From an uncultured Bacteroidales bacterium (GTDB lineage: Bacteria; Bacteroidota; Bacteroidia; Bacteroidales; Paludibacteraceae), in NCBI GenBank assembly GCA_946403215.1, contig CAMIZG010000012.1, positions 1 through 44,175 on the forward strand: 44,175 bases of DNA, given 5' to 3'. Shown here piece after piece: positions 1 through 7,414 of the stretch. The notes below the pieces were generated by a model. The model made no database searches and was not told where the DNA came from. It was given only the letters and a program-made list of their open reading frames with translations. Numbering within the stretch: the stretch's first letter is position 1; each line of letters starts with the position of its first letter. A program made the translations under genes and the position numbers.

Positions 1-124
1 AGCGTCATCATCAAAAAAGAAAGAATTTTTCTCATGATAATTTAGATTTAAGTTAATAATTAATGTTTATAGTGAGATTATCTCTGTATCAGAAGTGCTA
101 TTAGGCATTTCAACAAATCGTTCG

Positions 125-156
125 CAAAGATACGAATTATTTTTGACATTTGCAAA
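125..156 (-). promoter_or_regulatory. Bacteroidetes-type promoter reading out of the window
   Basis: On the minus strand TATCTTTG (125-132) is preceded 20 bases upstream by TTTG (153-156). This is an exact match to the Bacteroidetes TTTG-N19-21-TAnnTTTG promoter. It reads leftwards towards a gene whose start lies beyond position 1. Nothing else coding is visible between 1 and 191. Confidence 0.7.
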
Positions 157-191
157 TCTTTCGGGCAGAAAGTTGCAAAATTCTTCGTTTT

Positions 192-263
192 TTATTTTGG
201 CAGGCAGGTATAACCCTGGATGTGGATGTTACTCAGGCTGATATATTTGCCGGAGCGGGGGGC
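192..263 (-). pseudogene. Remnant of a CE12 esterase C-terminus
   Basis: Read on the minus strand, these 24 codons give APRSGKYISLSNIHIQGYT, then CLPK and a stop. The same frame at the end of the neighbouring esterase (1654-3072) gives APRSGKYICLSNIRIEGYT, then DKSK and a stop. The nucleotide match is visible over about 60 bases. No start codon, SGNH motif or other upstream esterase sequence remains; the similarity ends at about 263. I read it as the last piece of a third, deleted or recombined esterase copy just downstream of the operon. Coincidence is very unlikely given the matching frame and stop position. Confidence 0.7.
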
Positions 264-328
264 GCCAATATGGCACACCCCCTTTGATGTTAAGTTGTTA
301 ACTTAGTTAAGCCGGTACAGATAACTGC

Positions 329-1630
329 TTAACGAATAGATTGACCTAATACGTTAATGCTCTGGCCGTTGTTGATAATAACAACTTGACCGTTCTCGAT
401 ACGCTTAACAGCCTTAGCGTTGGCAGCTGTGTTCTCCACTCCAGTCGTAGAAGCCGGCAGAGTAACCTCTGCGATTGGTTCGTCAATCATAATTTGCTTG
501 ATCACTACCGTGTTGTCGGCTGTTGTGGTAAGCATCATGTAGCAGTCAACCGGCGCGGTGAACTCCAGCGGATTAGCCAAGAACTCCGGAGTTAACTCCT
601 CGGTCTCACCACTGATACTGCCGATAACTGTATTGCTTACCTTACCGAACTTCACGCGCACGGTCGATCCTTGTTTGAGCCAAAGAGCCATGAAAGCACC
701 TTGCTTCTTGAGTTTCAAGCCCAAGTACGGTTCGTTGCGAGCGTCCTTCGCATCGTTGAGTGAGTCGAGTTCGTTGATGTCCTGATACTTGATCTCAGCA
801 GCCTGAAGCACAGCCTGGAAAGCCGCATTATCCTTGCCATTATCCAAAACCCACTGCTCGATGTTCACGGACGTAGCGTACTCGTAGTCTTTGACGAAGG
901 AAGCCGAATAAGCGATAGCCACCTCTTTGGTCAGTTCGCCGATAGTGAGGCTGACCTTGGTCGAGCCGGCTTCAACATCTTCTTCTGGGGCGAATTTGAT
1001 TACCACCTTTGCACTGAGTTTGCCGTCCTCACCTACTTCTACCTCTGCGGGTGCAACAGACAGATCAGCCAAGTTGGGCACGGCCAACGCATATTTGCCA
1101 GCTGTCAGGTTCTTACCACTGAAGGTAACTTCTGCCTTCGGTGCGGGGTTAGCCAGAGTAGCATTGAGTTCAACGGCCTCTTTATCTACGTTAAGTACGG
1201 GGTCAGAAGTAATCTCCTCGTAGGTATAACCAAAGGTCTTCACTTTGAAATCATCTTCTGTGTAGAAATGCAGATACGGCTTGCTGTCATCACGTACCAT
1301 GACGTCGGAAGAGGTGAAGCCAATCGTTGCGCCCTCTTTAGACATTACCATCGCGCGACTTTCATCTTTCGCTGCGCCTCCGTTCTTATAGATATACAGG
1401 AAACGTGCTGACTGATTGTCACTTGCCACAACGGTAAACGTACCCTCTACGTTTTCCGAAGGAAGCTCCACATAAACATGGGCTTTCTTGATGGCTTTCT
1501 TGTTCAAGTCTGCCGTAATGTACGAATTGTCGGTCTTTGTCATGTCGGACAAAGCGACTACAAAATCATCTGCTGCAAACATGCTTGTTGCAAGCAGTGC
1601 TGCTGCGAAAAATGTAAATAACTTTTTCAT
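329..1630 (-). CDS. Secreted protein of unknown function with C-terminal NG-x-NG tail
   Basis: A 433-residue protein with a clear Sec signal peptide (residues 1-19, ending MFAA). I do not recognise a catalytic family. Residues 140-245 (starting near DPVLNVDKEAVEL) look like an immunoglobulin-like beta domain of the kind found in Bacteroidales secreted proteins. The rest is acidic and beta-rich. The last 26 residues carry the motif K-x-I-E-N-G-Q ... N-N-G-Q-x-I-N-V-L-G, shared with three otherwise unrelated proteins here (3094-4974, 10001-10711, 32018-41974). It is the last gene of the PL1-CE12-CE12 operon, 23 bases after the preceding stop, so a pectin-related surface or binding role is inferred from context only. 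A GTTAAGC/GCTTAAC inverted repeat (306-333) overlaps the stop codon and could end transcription, but no T-run follows. Confidence 0.85.
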   Translation of the reverse strand: MKKLFTFFAAALLATSMFAADDFVVALSDMTKTDNSYITADLNKKAIKKAHVYVELPSENVEGTFTVVASDNQSARFLYIYKNGGAAKDESRAMVMSKEGATIGFTSSDVMVRDDSKPYLHFYTEDDFKVKTFGYTYEEITSDPVLNVDKEAVELNATLANPAPKAEVTFSGKNLTAGKYALAVPNLADLSVAPAEVEVGEDGKLSAKVVIKFAPEEDVEAGSTKVSLTIGELTKEVAIAYSASFVKDYEYATSVNIEQWVLDNGKDNAAFQAVLQAAEIKYQDINELDSLNDAKDARNEPYLGLKLKKQGAFMALWLKQGSTVRVKFGKVSNTVIGSISGETEELTPEFLANPLEFTAPVDCYMMLTTTADNTVVIKQIMIDEPIAEVTLPASTTGVENTAANAKAVKRIENGQVVIINNGQSINVLGQSIR

Positions 1631-1653
1631 GATTTTTGTTTTTTAGTTAAACA

Positions 1654-3072
1654 TTATTTTGATTTATCGGTATATCCTTCTATTCGTATATTACTCAGGC
1701 AGATGTACTTGCCGGAGCGCGGGGCGGTCTCGCCGTTCAGCCAGGGCAGGACGCGGATGTGCAGGGTCTTGCCGGCAGGTACGGTGAGATGCGTGGGGGC
1801 GATGGCTACGGGGGCGGGCTCATTCTTAGGCAGACCGACACGCTCGTAATAGGTGTGCACATCGGTGAAGGCGTCGCCAAAGCCCGTGTTGATGTGACAG
1901 CTCATGGTGGCGCAGCCGGACGCCGTGATATCCATCGCGATGGAGGTGATGCGCAGGGCGGAGTCGGCAGGTGCAGTAACCGCGAGGTCGATGTAACGGA
2001 CGGCGTTCTCGTCAATCTCATCCGCCGGCCATGGGGTCTTGGTCCTACCATCGTCGGAGTTGTGGAACTGCTGCTTGTTGCCTTTGCCAACGGCGCACAT
2101 GTTGTGAGTTGATAATTGATAGTTGAAGGCTCTTGACTGACTGCTGACTGCTGATTGCTGATCGCTGACTGCTGACGGCTGACCGCTGAGGGCTGATGGC
2201 TGAGGGCTGAGGGATGACACCTCATGCACGGTGATGTAGTCGGCAAGGATGCCGGCGTCCTTCAGTAGCTGCGCCGCCAGACGGGCGATGAGTTTGCCAC
2301 CGAGTTCGGCGGTGTGGGTCTTGTCACCCTGGCAGAAGAGGTTCCGCGTGCAATAATCGTCGCCATAGCCAAGATAGAGTTCACGCGTAGCGGATGTCAT
2401 GTCCAGGAAGGGCACGTTCAGCTCCTCCGCCACCAGCTGCATCTGCCAGACATAGTCCATCGAGTGGTCGTCGGCAGGGACCTTCTGGTTCTCAAGGAGC
2501 ACACCGTTCTCCAGCCGGCTGAACTTGTCGCCGAGGTCGTGCTGCCCGTTGCGGCGGATGGTGCCGTCGTGGGTAAAATACTTGCGGCAGATAGGCGCCA
2601 TCAGTACCGGTGTGCAGCCCAGCTCGCGCGTCTCGCGCACATATAGGCGCAAGTAATCCTTATACGTAGTGTTGGGGCAGGTGCCACGCAGGTCGGTCAG
2701 TTCGGGCTCGCCATGGGCACGGAGGTAGGCGTTGTGCTCGAGGACGTCCAAGCCGTTGTCTTTCTCGTCGTTATGTGCGAACTGTATGATCACATAGTCG
2801 CCGGCGGTCATCTGCCTCTTGACGGACGGCCAGAACGCCTCCTGCTCGTAGAACGTACGCGTGGAGGCACCGGACTTGCCACGGTTGTTGACGGTGACGA
2901 ACGCCGGGTCGAAGAACAGACCGAGGTAAGTACCCCAGCCGCGTTTGTCGGTGGCGGAGGGGTTGTAGTCAGCCATCGTGCTGTCGCCGATGGTGTGCAC
3001 CCGGATAGCTGCGCTCAAATTGGCAATTGACAATTGACAAATAACCATTAATATTGCAATGGCTTTCTTCAT
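1654..3072 (-). CDS. Rhamnogalacturonan acetylesterase, CE12 SGNH hydrolase
   Basis: A 472-residue secreted esterase predicted to remove acetyl groups from rhamnogalacturonan I. The SGNH motifs are in order: GDSTMA with nucleophile Ser31, NRGKSG near 63-68, QFAHND (His100-Asn101-Asp102), and GDKTH with the acid/base pair Asp250 and His253. A signal peptide covers about residues 1-22. A C-terminal beta domain (about 330-468) is paralogous to that of the next esterase (shared IDENAxRYID and CHINTGFGDAFTDVHT). The middle domain of that sister protein is missing here. In its place is a Ser/Gln-rich stretch (about 287-325) translated from a heptanucleotide array (2137-2213). Part of the signal peptide (QLSIANLS) also comes from a CAATTGN heptamer run near 3020-3043. 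The start at 3072 lies 21 bases after the upstream stop, as expected in an operon. Confidence 0.92.
   Translation of the reverse strand: MKKAIAILMVICQLSIANLSAAIRVHTIGDSTMADYNPSATDKRGWGTYLGLFFDPAFVTVNNRGKSGASTRTFYEQEAFWPSVKRQMTAGDYVIIQFAHNDEKDNGLDVLEHNAYLRAHGEPELTDLRGTCPNTTYKDYLRLYVRETRELGCTPVLMAPICRKYFTHDGTIRRNGQHDLGDKFSRLENGVLLENQKVPADDHSMDYVWQMQLVAEELNVPFLDMTSATRELYLGYGDDYCTRNLFCQGDKTHTAELGGKLIARLAAQLLKDAGILADYITVHEVSSLSPQPSALSGQPSAVSDQQSAVSSQSRAFNYQLSTHNMCAVGKGNKQQFHNSDDGRTKTPWPADEIDENAVRYIDLAVTAPADSALRITSIAMDITASGCATMSCHINTGFGDAFTDVHTYYERVGLPKNEPAPVAIAPTHLTVPAGKTLHIRVLPWLNGETAPRSGKYICLSNIRIEGYTDKSK
2137..2213. repeat. Heptanucleotide array CTGANNG, 11 units, inside a gene
   Basis: Eleven back-to-back heptamers of the form CTGANNG: CTGACTG, CTGACTG, CTGATTG, CTGATCG, CTGACTG, CTGACGG, CTGACCG, CTGAGGG, CTGATGG, CTGAGGG, CTGAGGG. 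The CTGA core and the last G are constant and the middle two bases vary. The array stays open in the esterase frame and encodes a Ser/Gln/Pro linker. Confidence 0.9.
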
Positions 3073-3093
3073 TCCGTCAACAATTTTCAGGTA

Positions 3094-4974
3094 TTATTTT
3101 GCATGACCAAGGATGGTGTACTCAACGCCGTCGCGGACGATCAGCAGTTGCCCGTCGCGAATAATCTTGGTAGCCTCTCCCGACCTCCCCTGAAGGGAAG
3201 GAGTTTGGATACCGGTAGGTGAGGGAGCGAAGGCCTGCCCTTCGATAGTCACGTCACGCAGCAAGATATACTTGCCACTGCCACTTGTATGCTCATGCCA
3301 GGGCAGTACGCGCATATGGAGCGTCTCGCCGGCAGGAACAGTGAGCGTCGGGGTGAGGATGATATCCTGCATCTCCTTGTTGGGCAGCGCCTTCTGTGCG
3401 GCTTCGTAGATCGTATGCACGTCCGTGAAAGCATCACCGAAACCGGTGTTGATATGACACTTCATATAGCTGGTGGAGTACGCGCCGATGCGCATCAGTA
3501 TCTGCGTGACGCGCACATCCATCGTGTTCGGCGCGGTCAGCGAGAAATCGATATACCGGCTTGCGTTCTCGTCAATCTCTTCAGTCGGCCAGTTGGTCTT
3601 GGCGCCGCTCTCGTCGGCGTTGTGGAAGCGGACTACCGTCGCGCCGGTGGCGGCATCGATGAGGACATCATTCTTGGTATCCGTCGTTTGCATCAGACTC
3701 ATCGTCATCACGCCCGACACCGGACCGGTGCGTATGGCATCGAGGGGCAAAGCGGCCGGTTTCGTCTCCAGCGGCCATTCCACGCGGACCGTCGTTCCGC
3801 CTTCTAAGGAGAGCACCGAAGCCGTCACGGGGACGGTCAGCGCGATGTCGCCGGATGTGATATAGATTGTGTCGGCCTGTTCGCCGCCTTCGCTGTAGTT
3901 GGCGCGGACAAACACTTTCTGAAACAGCGTATTGCCGGCGTAGTCCACCGTTGCGGTGGCGCCGTAGTGCTCCTTGTCCGTAGAGAGAGCGAGGTTAGCC
4001 GTAGCGCGCAGACTGACGGTACCCTCGGCGGGTTCCAGACCGAAACCGGTGAGCAGGAACTCCTTGTTCTGCGGCACGCCGCTGTACGTATCGCCTATCG
4101 CGATAGCGTTCGGGTTGGCGGAGATAGAGGTCGGGATGGATATATGCCCGGCAAGGATCCCCGCGTCCTTGAGCATCTGCGCCGCCTGGCGGGCGATCAG
4201 GTTACCGCCCATAGCGTTCGTATGGGTGTTATCGCCGGTGCAGAAAAGCAGTTGGGTGCACTGCGCTTCGCCGTAATAGAGATAAAGGTCGCGCGTGGCG
4301 GCGGTGAGGTCGATGAACGGGACGTTCTTCTCTGCGGCCACCACTTTCATCGCCTTGACGTAACTCATCGTGGAGTCACCGGCAGGAAGCGACTGGTTCT
4401 CATACAGCACGCCGTCCACAATCTTGCTGAATTTGTCGCCGAGGTCGTGCTGACCATTGCGCCTGATTGTGTTGCCGCTGAAATACTTACGGCATATCGG
4501 GCCTACCAAAATCGGCGTCACGCCTAACTCGCGTGCCTCGTCGATGAACAGACGGAGATAATCGCGATAGGTGGTCTGCGGGTTCGTACCGCGCGCGTCT
4601 GTCGGGGCGGGCAGACCATTAGCCGAACAATAAGCGGCATACTCAAGATTGTCCATACCATAGGTAACGGTACCCTCGTCGTTATGGGCGAACTGGATGA
4701 GCAGGTAGTCACCTGCGCTCATCTGGCTCTTGACAGAAGCCCAATAGGCGGCACCGGTATAAAAGCCGCGGGTGTCAGCACCGGACTTACCACGGTTGTT
4801 GACGGTGACGAACGCCGGGTCGAAGAATGAACCGAGGTACATGCCCCAGCCGCGTTTGTCCGTTGTACTCTCATCGTACTCCGCCATCGTGGAGTCGCCT
4901 ATGGTGTGCACCTTGATGGCGCTCATCGGCAGACAGAGCGTTGCAGCCAAGAGGATGGAAAGGATATTTCTCAT
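3094..4974 (-). CDS. Rhamnogalacturonan acetylesterase with extra beta domains, CE12
   Basis: A 626-residue secreted CE12 esterase, paralogous to the gene downstream. SGNH motifs: GDSTM (Ser28), NRGKSG, QFAHND (His97-Asn98-Asp99), GDNTH (Asp248, His251). After the catalytic domain come a beta domain at about 283-400 (starting SISANPNAIAIGDTYSG), then the shared C-terminal domain (about 455-590), and a tail K-I-I-R-D-G-Q ... R-D-G-V-E-Y-T-I-L-G. I place the start at 4974 (MRNILS, followed by a good signal peptide) rather than 24 bases upstream. The upstream codons MVNDQMVN are only the translated AAATGNN spacer repeat. Near the C-terminus, PSLQGRSGE comes from a palindromic repeat (3174-3206) also found in the DUF4861 gene. 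Confidence 0.9.
   Translation of the reverse strand: MRNILSILLAATLCLPMSAIKVHTIGDSTMAEYDESTTDKRGWGMYLGSFFDPAFVTVNNRGKSGADTRGFYTGAAYWASVKSQMSAGDYLLIQFAHNDEGTVTYGMDNLEYAAYCSANGLPAPTDARGTNPQTTYRDYLRLFIDEARELGVTPILVGPICRKYFSGNTIRRNGQHDLGDKFSKIVDGVLYENQSLPAGDSTMSYVKAMKVVAAEKNVPFIDLTAATRDLYLYYGEAQCTQLLFCTGDNTHTNAMGGNLIARQAAQMLKDAGILAGHISIPTSISANPNAIAIGDTYSGVPQNKEFLLTGFGLEPAEGTVSLRATANLALSTDKEHYGATATVDYAGNTLFQKVFVRANYSEGGEQADTIYITSGDIALTVPVTASVLSLEGGTTVRVEWPLETKPAALPLDAIRTGPVSGVMTMSLMQTTDTKNDVLIDAATGATVVRFHNADESGAKTNWPTEEIDENASRYIDFSLTAPNTMDVRVTQILMRIGAYSTSYMKCHINTGFGDAFTDVHTIYEAAQKALPNKEMQDIILTPTLTVPAGETLHMRVLPWHEHTSGSGKYILLRDVTIEGQAFAPSPTGIQTPSLQGRSGEATKIIRDGQLLIVRDGVEYTILGHAK
3174..3206. repeat. 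Palindromic in-frame repeat, copy 1
   Basis: Contains CCTCCCCTGAAGGGAAGGAG, nearly self-complementary around CCCTGAAGGG. Two close relatives lie inside the DUF4861 gene (11594-11627 and 12301-12334). Here it is translated on the minus strand as PSLQGRSGE. Confidence 0.7.
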
Positions 4975-5036
4975 ATTTACCATTTGGTCATTTACCATTT
5001 ACCATTTATTTGGTCATTTAACCATTTAGCATTTGG
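4975..5036. repeat. Degenerate AAATGNN spacer repeat
   Basis: The spacer between PL1 and CE12 is almost entirely built, on the minus strand, of AAATGNN or AAATGNNN units (AAATGCT, AAATGGTT, AAATGACC, AAATGGT and so on). It runs straight into the CE12 start codon. The same word family fills the kduI-eda spacer (28425-28544). Confidence 0.8.
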
Positions 5037-6896
5037 TTAGAGTTTATTGAAACGCAGCGCACCGTCCTTGCTGACCGCGATATAAGTGCCGGCGGGCAGG
5101 TGATCAACGGCGACGGTCTCACGCTTGGTGGAGCCCAAGCACGCACCGTTGATGGCGTAGATGCGGATCACTTTGCCCTTGGGGTTCAGCAGGTTGATGC
5201 CGTCGAACGAGAGGGAGTTGTCCGCGTTCATGGCCGGAAGCGATGTGGGCTCAGGTATATTGCTCCACTCGGTGCCGATACTCTGCAGTTCGCTCTTATA
5301 GTTGATAATGAGGTTCTTCAGATCATTATTAACCTCATGGTCGCTTGGAGAAAGATTAGCCAAGCTGTAGTCGATGTCGCTATGGAACATACGTCCTGCG
5401 CCGTAGGCACTCGTTACGATGTCAGGAATATCGTTCGGGTCATCAGGTGTGATAGACGGCATCAACGAGGAATTGGTGTCGAAGTTATCATACTTCGATC
5501 CGCCTTGTTTGGCAGTAACGGATGCCGGCACTTGCTCATTGCGAGCAGAAGCCAAGTAGGCATCGAAGTGCACGGTGTTCGACGCGGAGTAGTACTGTGG
5601 TATGTCGGATGAACCGGCAAACACGTTGTTGTATGCCTTGATAATACCACCGTTCTCACTAGAGAACGTTGCAGCGTCCAGGTCTGTGCCGTTCTTTATG
5701 TCCGATCCTTGCATGGAGATGAGCATCGGGTTGTGGGTGTTCTTGAAATAGTTGTTCTCCACAAATACGGAGGAACCCGTGGTTGCTCCAGCGCCATATT
5801 TTGCAACACCATCATAGTAGTTGTTATAGACATGCACGCTCATGGTACGTACACGCGGATGACGGGAGTCGGAGTGGTCAAACCAGTTGTGGTGATAAGT
5901 GATGTAGTTCGGGCCGCTCTCGCTCTTCATGCCGCACAAACTTGATTTACCGGAATCCCAGAAGTGATTGTTGTCGAAGGTTACATATTGTGAATTGCCT
6001 TTCACATCAAATGTGCCATCGCCTTTCTTCTGGTCGGAATCGCTACCGGGCTGACCGTAGAATGCATCAATATGATGAATCCATACATGGCTATTCTCGG
6101 TATCAATGGATATGCAATCATCCATACATGACATAATAGCAAAATTGCGGAATTCCACACTCTTGACTGCACGGGACAATATGCCAAATCCCCGAATCAC
6201 AGCGTCGTTACCGACTCCTTCGATAGTGACATTTAATGTATTATTACGACTTTTATTACCTTTAACTTGCAGGCCTTCCTTCGAACTGCCGAACTCATCC
6301 ATGTCGCCGGCCTCCAATGTGCCGAGAATACGCACGCTGAGCGGTCGGGTCTCATACCCCTTTTCGAAAGCCTGAATGATATTCTGAATGCCGGTGCGTG
6401 TCTCCGTTTTCCCTTTTGAATCCACAATCATGTCCAAAGAGACGGTTTTCGCATTACCTTTATGGACATACAGCACACGGGCATTATCCTTGAGCTCGCC
6501 GTTGTTCTTGTATGCTCCGACGCCCTCGTTCCAACTGAAGTGGGCGAAGCCGTTGCGGTCATGTGCACGCACCGACAGGATACCCGTCTCTTGGGCGTCT
6601 CCGGCCACCTCTGCGCCATTAGCTACAGGAACAACTTTCAGTTGGTAGTTACCGGCGGGCAGGCCTAGTGCGTCGGCGCGGAAATACGTGCCGTAGCCAC
6701 GCAGCAGCTCCTGATCAAGCGCCCTGTAACCACCTCCCTGAGGACGGACATAGGCAATGTAACCGTTGTAGTCGCCGGAGGCAGTCCACTCAACGAAAGC
6801 ACTTTCTAACCAGCCTTCTGCACTCGTGATGCTGATAGAGGCATTGACGCTCAGAACTGAGCAAAAAAATAACGAAATAGCAATGAGTTTTTTCAT
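5037..6896 (-). CDS. Secreted pectate lyase, PL1, with type IX-like C-terminal domain
   Basis: A 619-residue pectate lyase that should cleave homogalacturonan by beta-elimination, leaving unsaturated ends. Signal peptide about 1-19. A fibronectin-like N-terminal domain (about 22-110) is followed by the PL1 parallel beta-helix (about 130-440). Recognisable motifs are VWIHH (271-275), the calcium-site region around D280-D295, and DSRHPRVR (343-350) carrying the catalytic arginine. The last 60 residues (VIRIYAINGACLGS ... LPAGTYIAVSKDG) look like a type A type IX secretion sorting domain, so the enzyme is probably exported and surface-anchored or released. It is first in the operon with the two CE12 esterases, divergent from the regulator at 7415. 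Confidence 0.93.
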   Translation of the reverse strand: MKKLIAISLFFCSVLSVNASISITSAEGWLESAFVEWTASGDYNGYIAYVRPQGGGYRALDQELLRGYGTYFRADALGLPAGNYQLKVVPVANGAEVAGDAQETGILSVRAHDRNGFAHFSWNEGVGAYKNNGELKDNARVLYVHKGNAKTVSLDMIVDSKGKTETRTGIQNIIQAFEKGYETRPLSVRILGTLEAGDMDEFGSSKEGLQVKGNKSRNNTLNVTIEGVGNDAVIRGFGILSRAVKSVEFRNFAIMSCMDDCISIDTENSHVWIHHIDAFYGQPGSDSDQKKGDGTFDVKGNSQYVTFDNNHFWDSGKSSLCGMKSESGPNYITYHHNWFDHSDSRHPRVRTMSVHVYNNYYDGVAKYGAGATTGSSVFVENNYFKNTHNPMLISMQGSDIKNGTDLDAATFSSENGGIIKAYNNVFAGSSDIPQYYSASNTVHFDAYLASARNEQVPASVTAKQGGSKYDNFDTNSSLMPSITPDDPNDIPDIVTSAYGAGRMFHSDIDYSLANLSPSDHEVNNDLKNLIINYKSELQSIGTEWSNIPEPTSLPAMNADNSLSFDGINLLNPKGKVIRIYAINGACLGSTKRETVAVDHLPAGTYIAVSKDGALRFNKL

Positions 6897-6931
6897 ATAG
6901 AAGATTTTTTACGTGTTTTTCAAATTTTGTG

Positions 6932-6939
6932 CAAAAATA
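6932..6939 (-). promoter_or_regulatory. Candidate -7 box of the pectate lyase operon
   Basis: TATTTTTG on the minus strand fits TAnnTTTG and sits 36-43 bases before the PL1 start. I see no clear TTTG 20 bases upstream, so the assignment is tentative. Confidence 0.4.
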
Positions 6940-7009
6940 CAATTTTTTGCACGTATGTATGTGGAAAAATAGCCCAATTGCAAAAAAAAATAAAAAAATG
7001 ACGAGTTTT

Positions 7010-7041
7010 TTTGCATTTTTGACGAATTTTTACTACCTTTG
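7010..7041 (+). promoter_or_regulatory. Bacteroidetes-type promoter of the sensor-AraC regulator
   Basis: TTTG (7010-7013), 20 bases, then TACCTTTG (7034-7041) matches the Bacteroidetes promoter exactly. Transcription should start near 7048, giving a leader of about 365 bases before the ATG at 7415. That leader consists almost wholly of the two Z elements. Confidence 0.75.
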
Positions 7042-7043
7042 CA

Positions 7044-7205
7044 GGAGCGTTCGGCAAATCGTGCTATCGGATGTCGCTGGGCGACATAAAGCGCACGAAT
7101 ACCTGACACCCCACTGCGCATGCTTGTGGGGACCCCGATGCCTTCGCTCTCCGAAAAACAACCTTAGCAGGTTCTTTTTCGGGTGGATAACCCCTTCGGG
7201 GTTTT
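7044..7205 (+). repeat. Structured repeat Z, copy 1
   Basis: Hairpins in order: ATGTCGC-TGG-GCGACAT (7071-7087); CCCCAC/GTGGGG (7109-7131); CCGAAAAACAACCT with loop TAGC and AGGTTCTTTTTCGG (7151-7182, one C/C mismatch); AACCCC-TTC-GGGGTT (7189-7203). The same order recurs in copy 2. It lies in the 5' leader of the regulator gene. Confidence 0.8.
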
Positions 7206-7212
7206 GAAAGGA

Positions 7213-7378
7213 CTATTCGGCAAATCGTGCTATCGGATGTCGCTGGGCGTCATAAAAGCGACGAGTGCCTCCGCTCATTCACCCCATACGAGCAGCGCTC
7301 TATGGGGACCCCGCTCTCCGAAAAACAACCTTCACAGGTTCTTTTTCGGGGGGGGGGGACAACCCCGAGGGGTTGTTA
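7213..7378 (+). repeat. Structured repeat Z, copy 2, with an 11-G tract
   Basis: A tandem copy of the preceding element. The second hairpin is changed at several bases but still fully paired: CCCCATA ... TATGGGG (7282-7307) with an inner GAGC-AGC-GCTC stem. The third hairpin (7318-7349) is the same as in copy 1 except for its loop. The last is ACAACCCC-GA-GGGGTTGT. Between the last two hairpins is a run of 11 G (7348-7358), absent in copy 1. Confidence 0.8.
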
Positions 7379-7414
7379 GGCATCAAGAGCGCACAAAACA
7401 ACAAATCAAGTGCC

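Noticed and set aside
2100..2222. Array-like repeats that might be CRISPR
   Set aside because: The period is 7 bases with no spacers, the array is translated in frame, and there are no cas genes.
4975..4998. N-terminal MVNDQMVN of the CE12 esterase
   Set aside because: It is the translated AAATGNN spacer repeat; the signal peptide begins at 4974.
7044..7378. tRNA or other known small RNA in the hairpin region
   Set aside because: No cloverleaf, anticodon arm or CCA-type acceptor is present.
7265..7414. N-terminal extension of the sensor regulator
   Set aside because: It would be translated from Z copy 2 and the G tract; the signal peptide starts at 7415.
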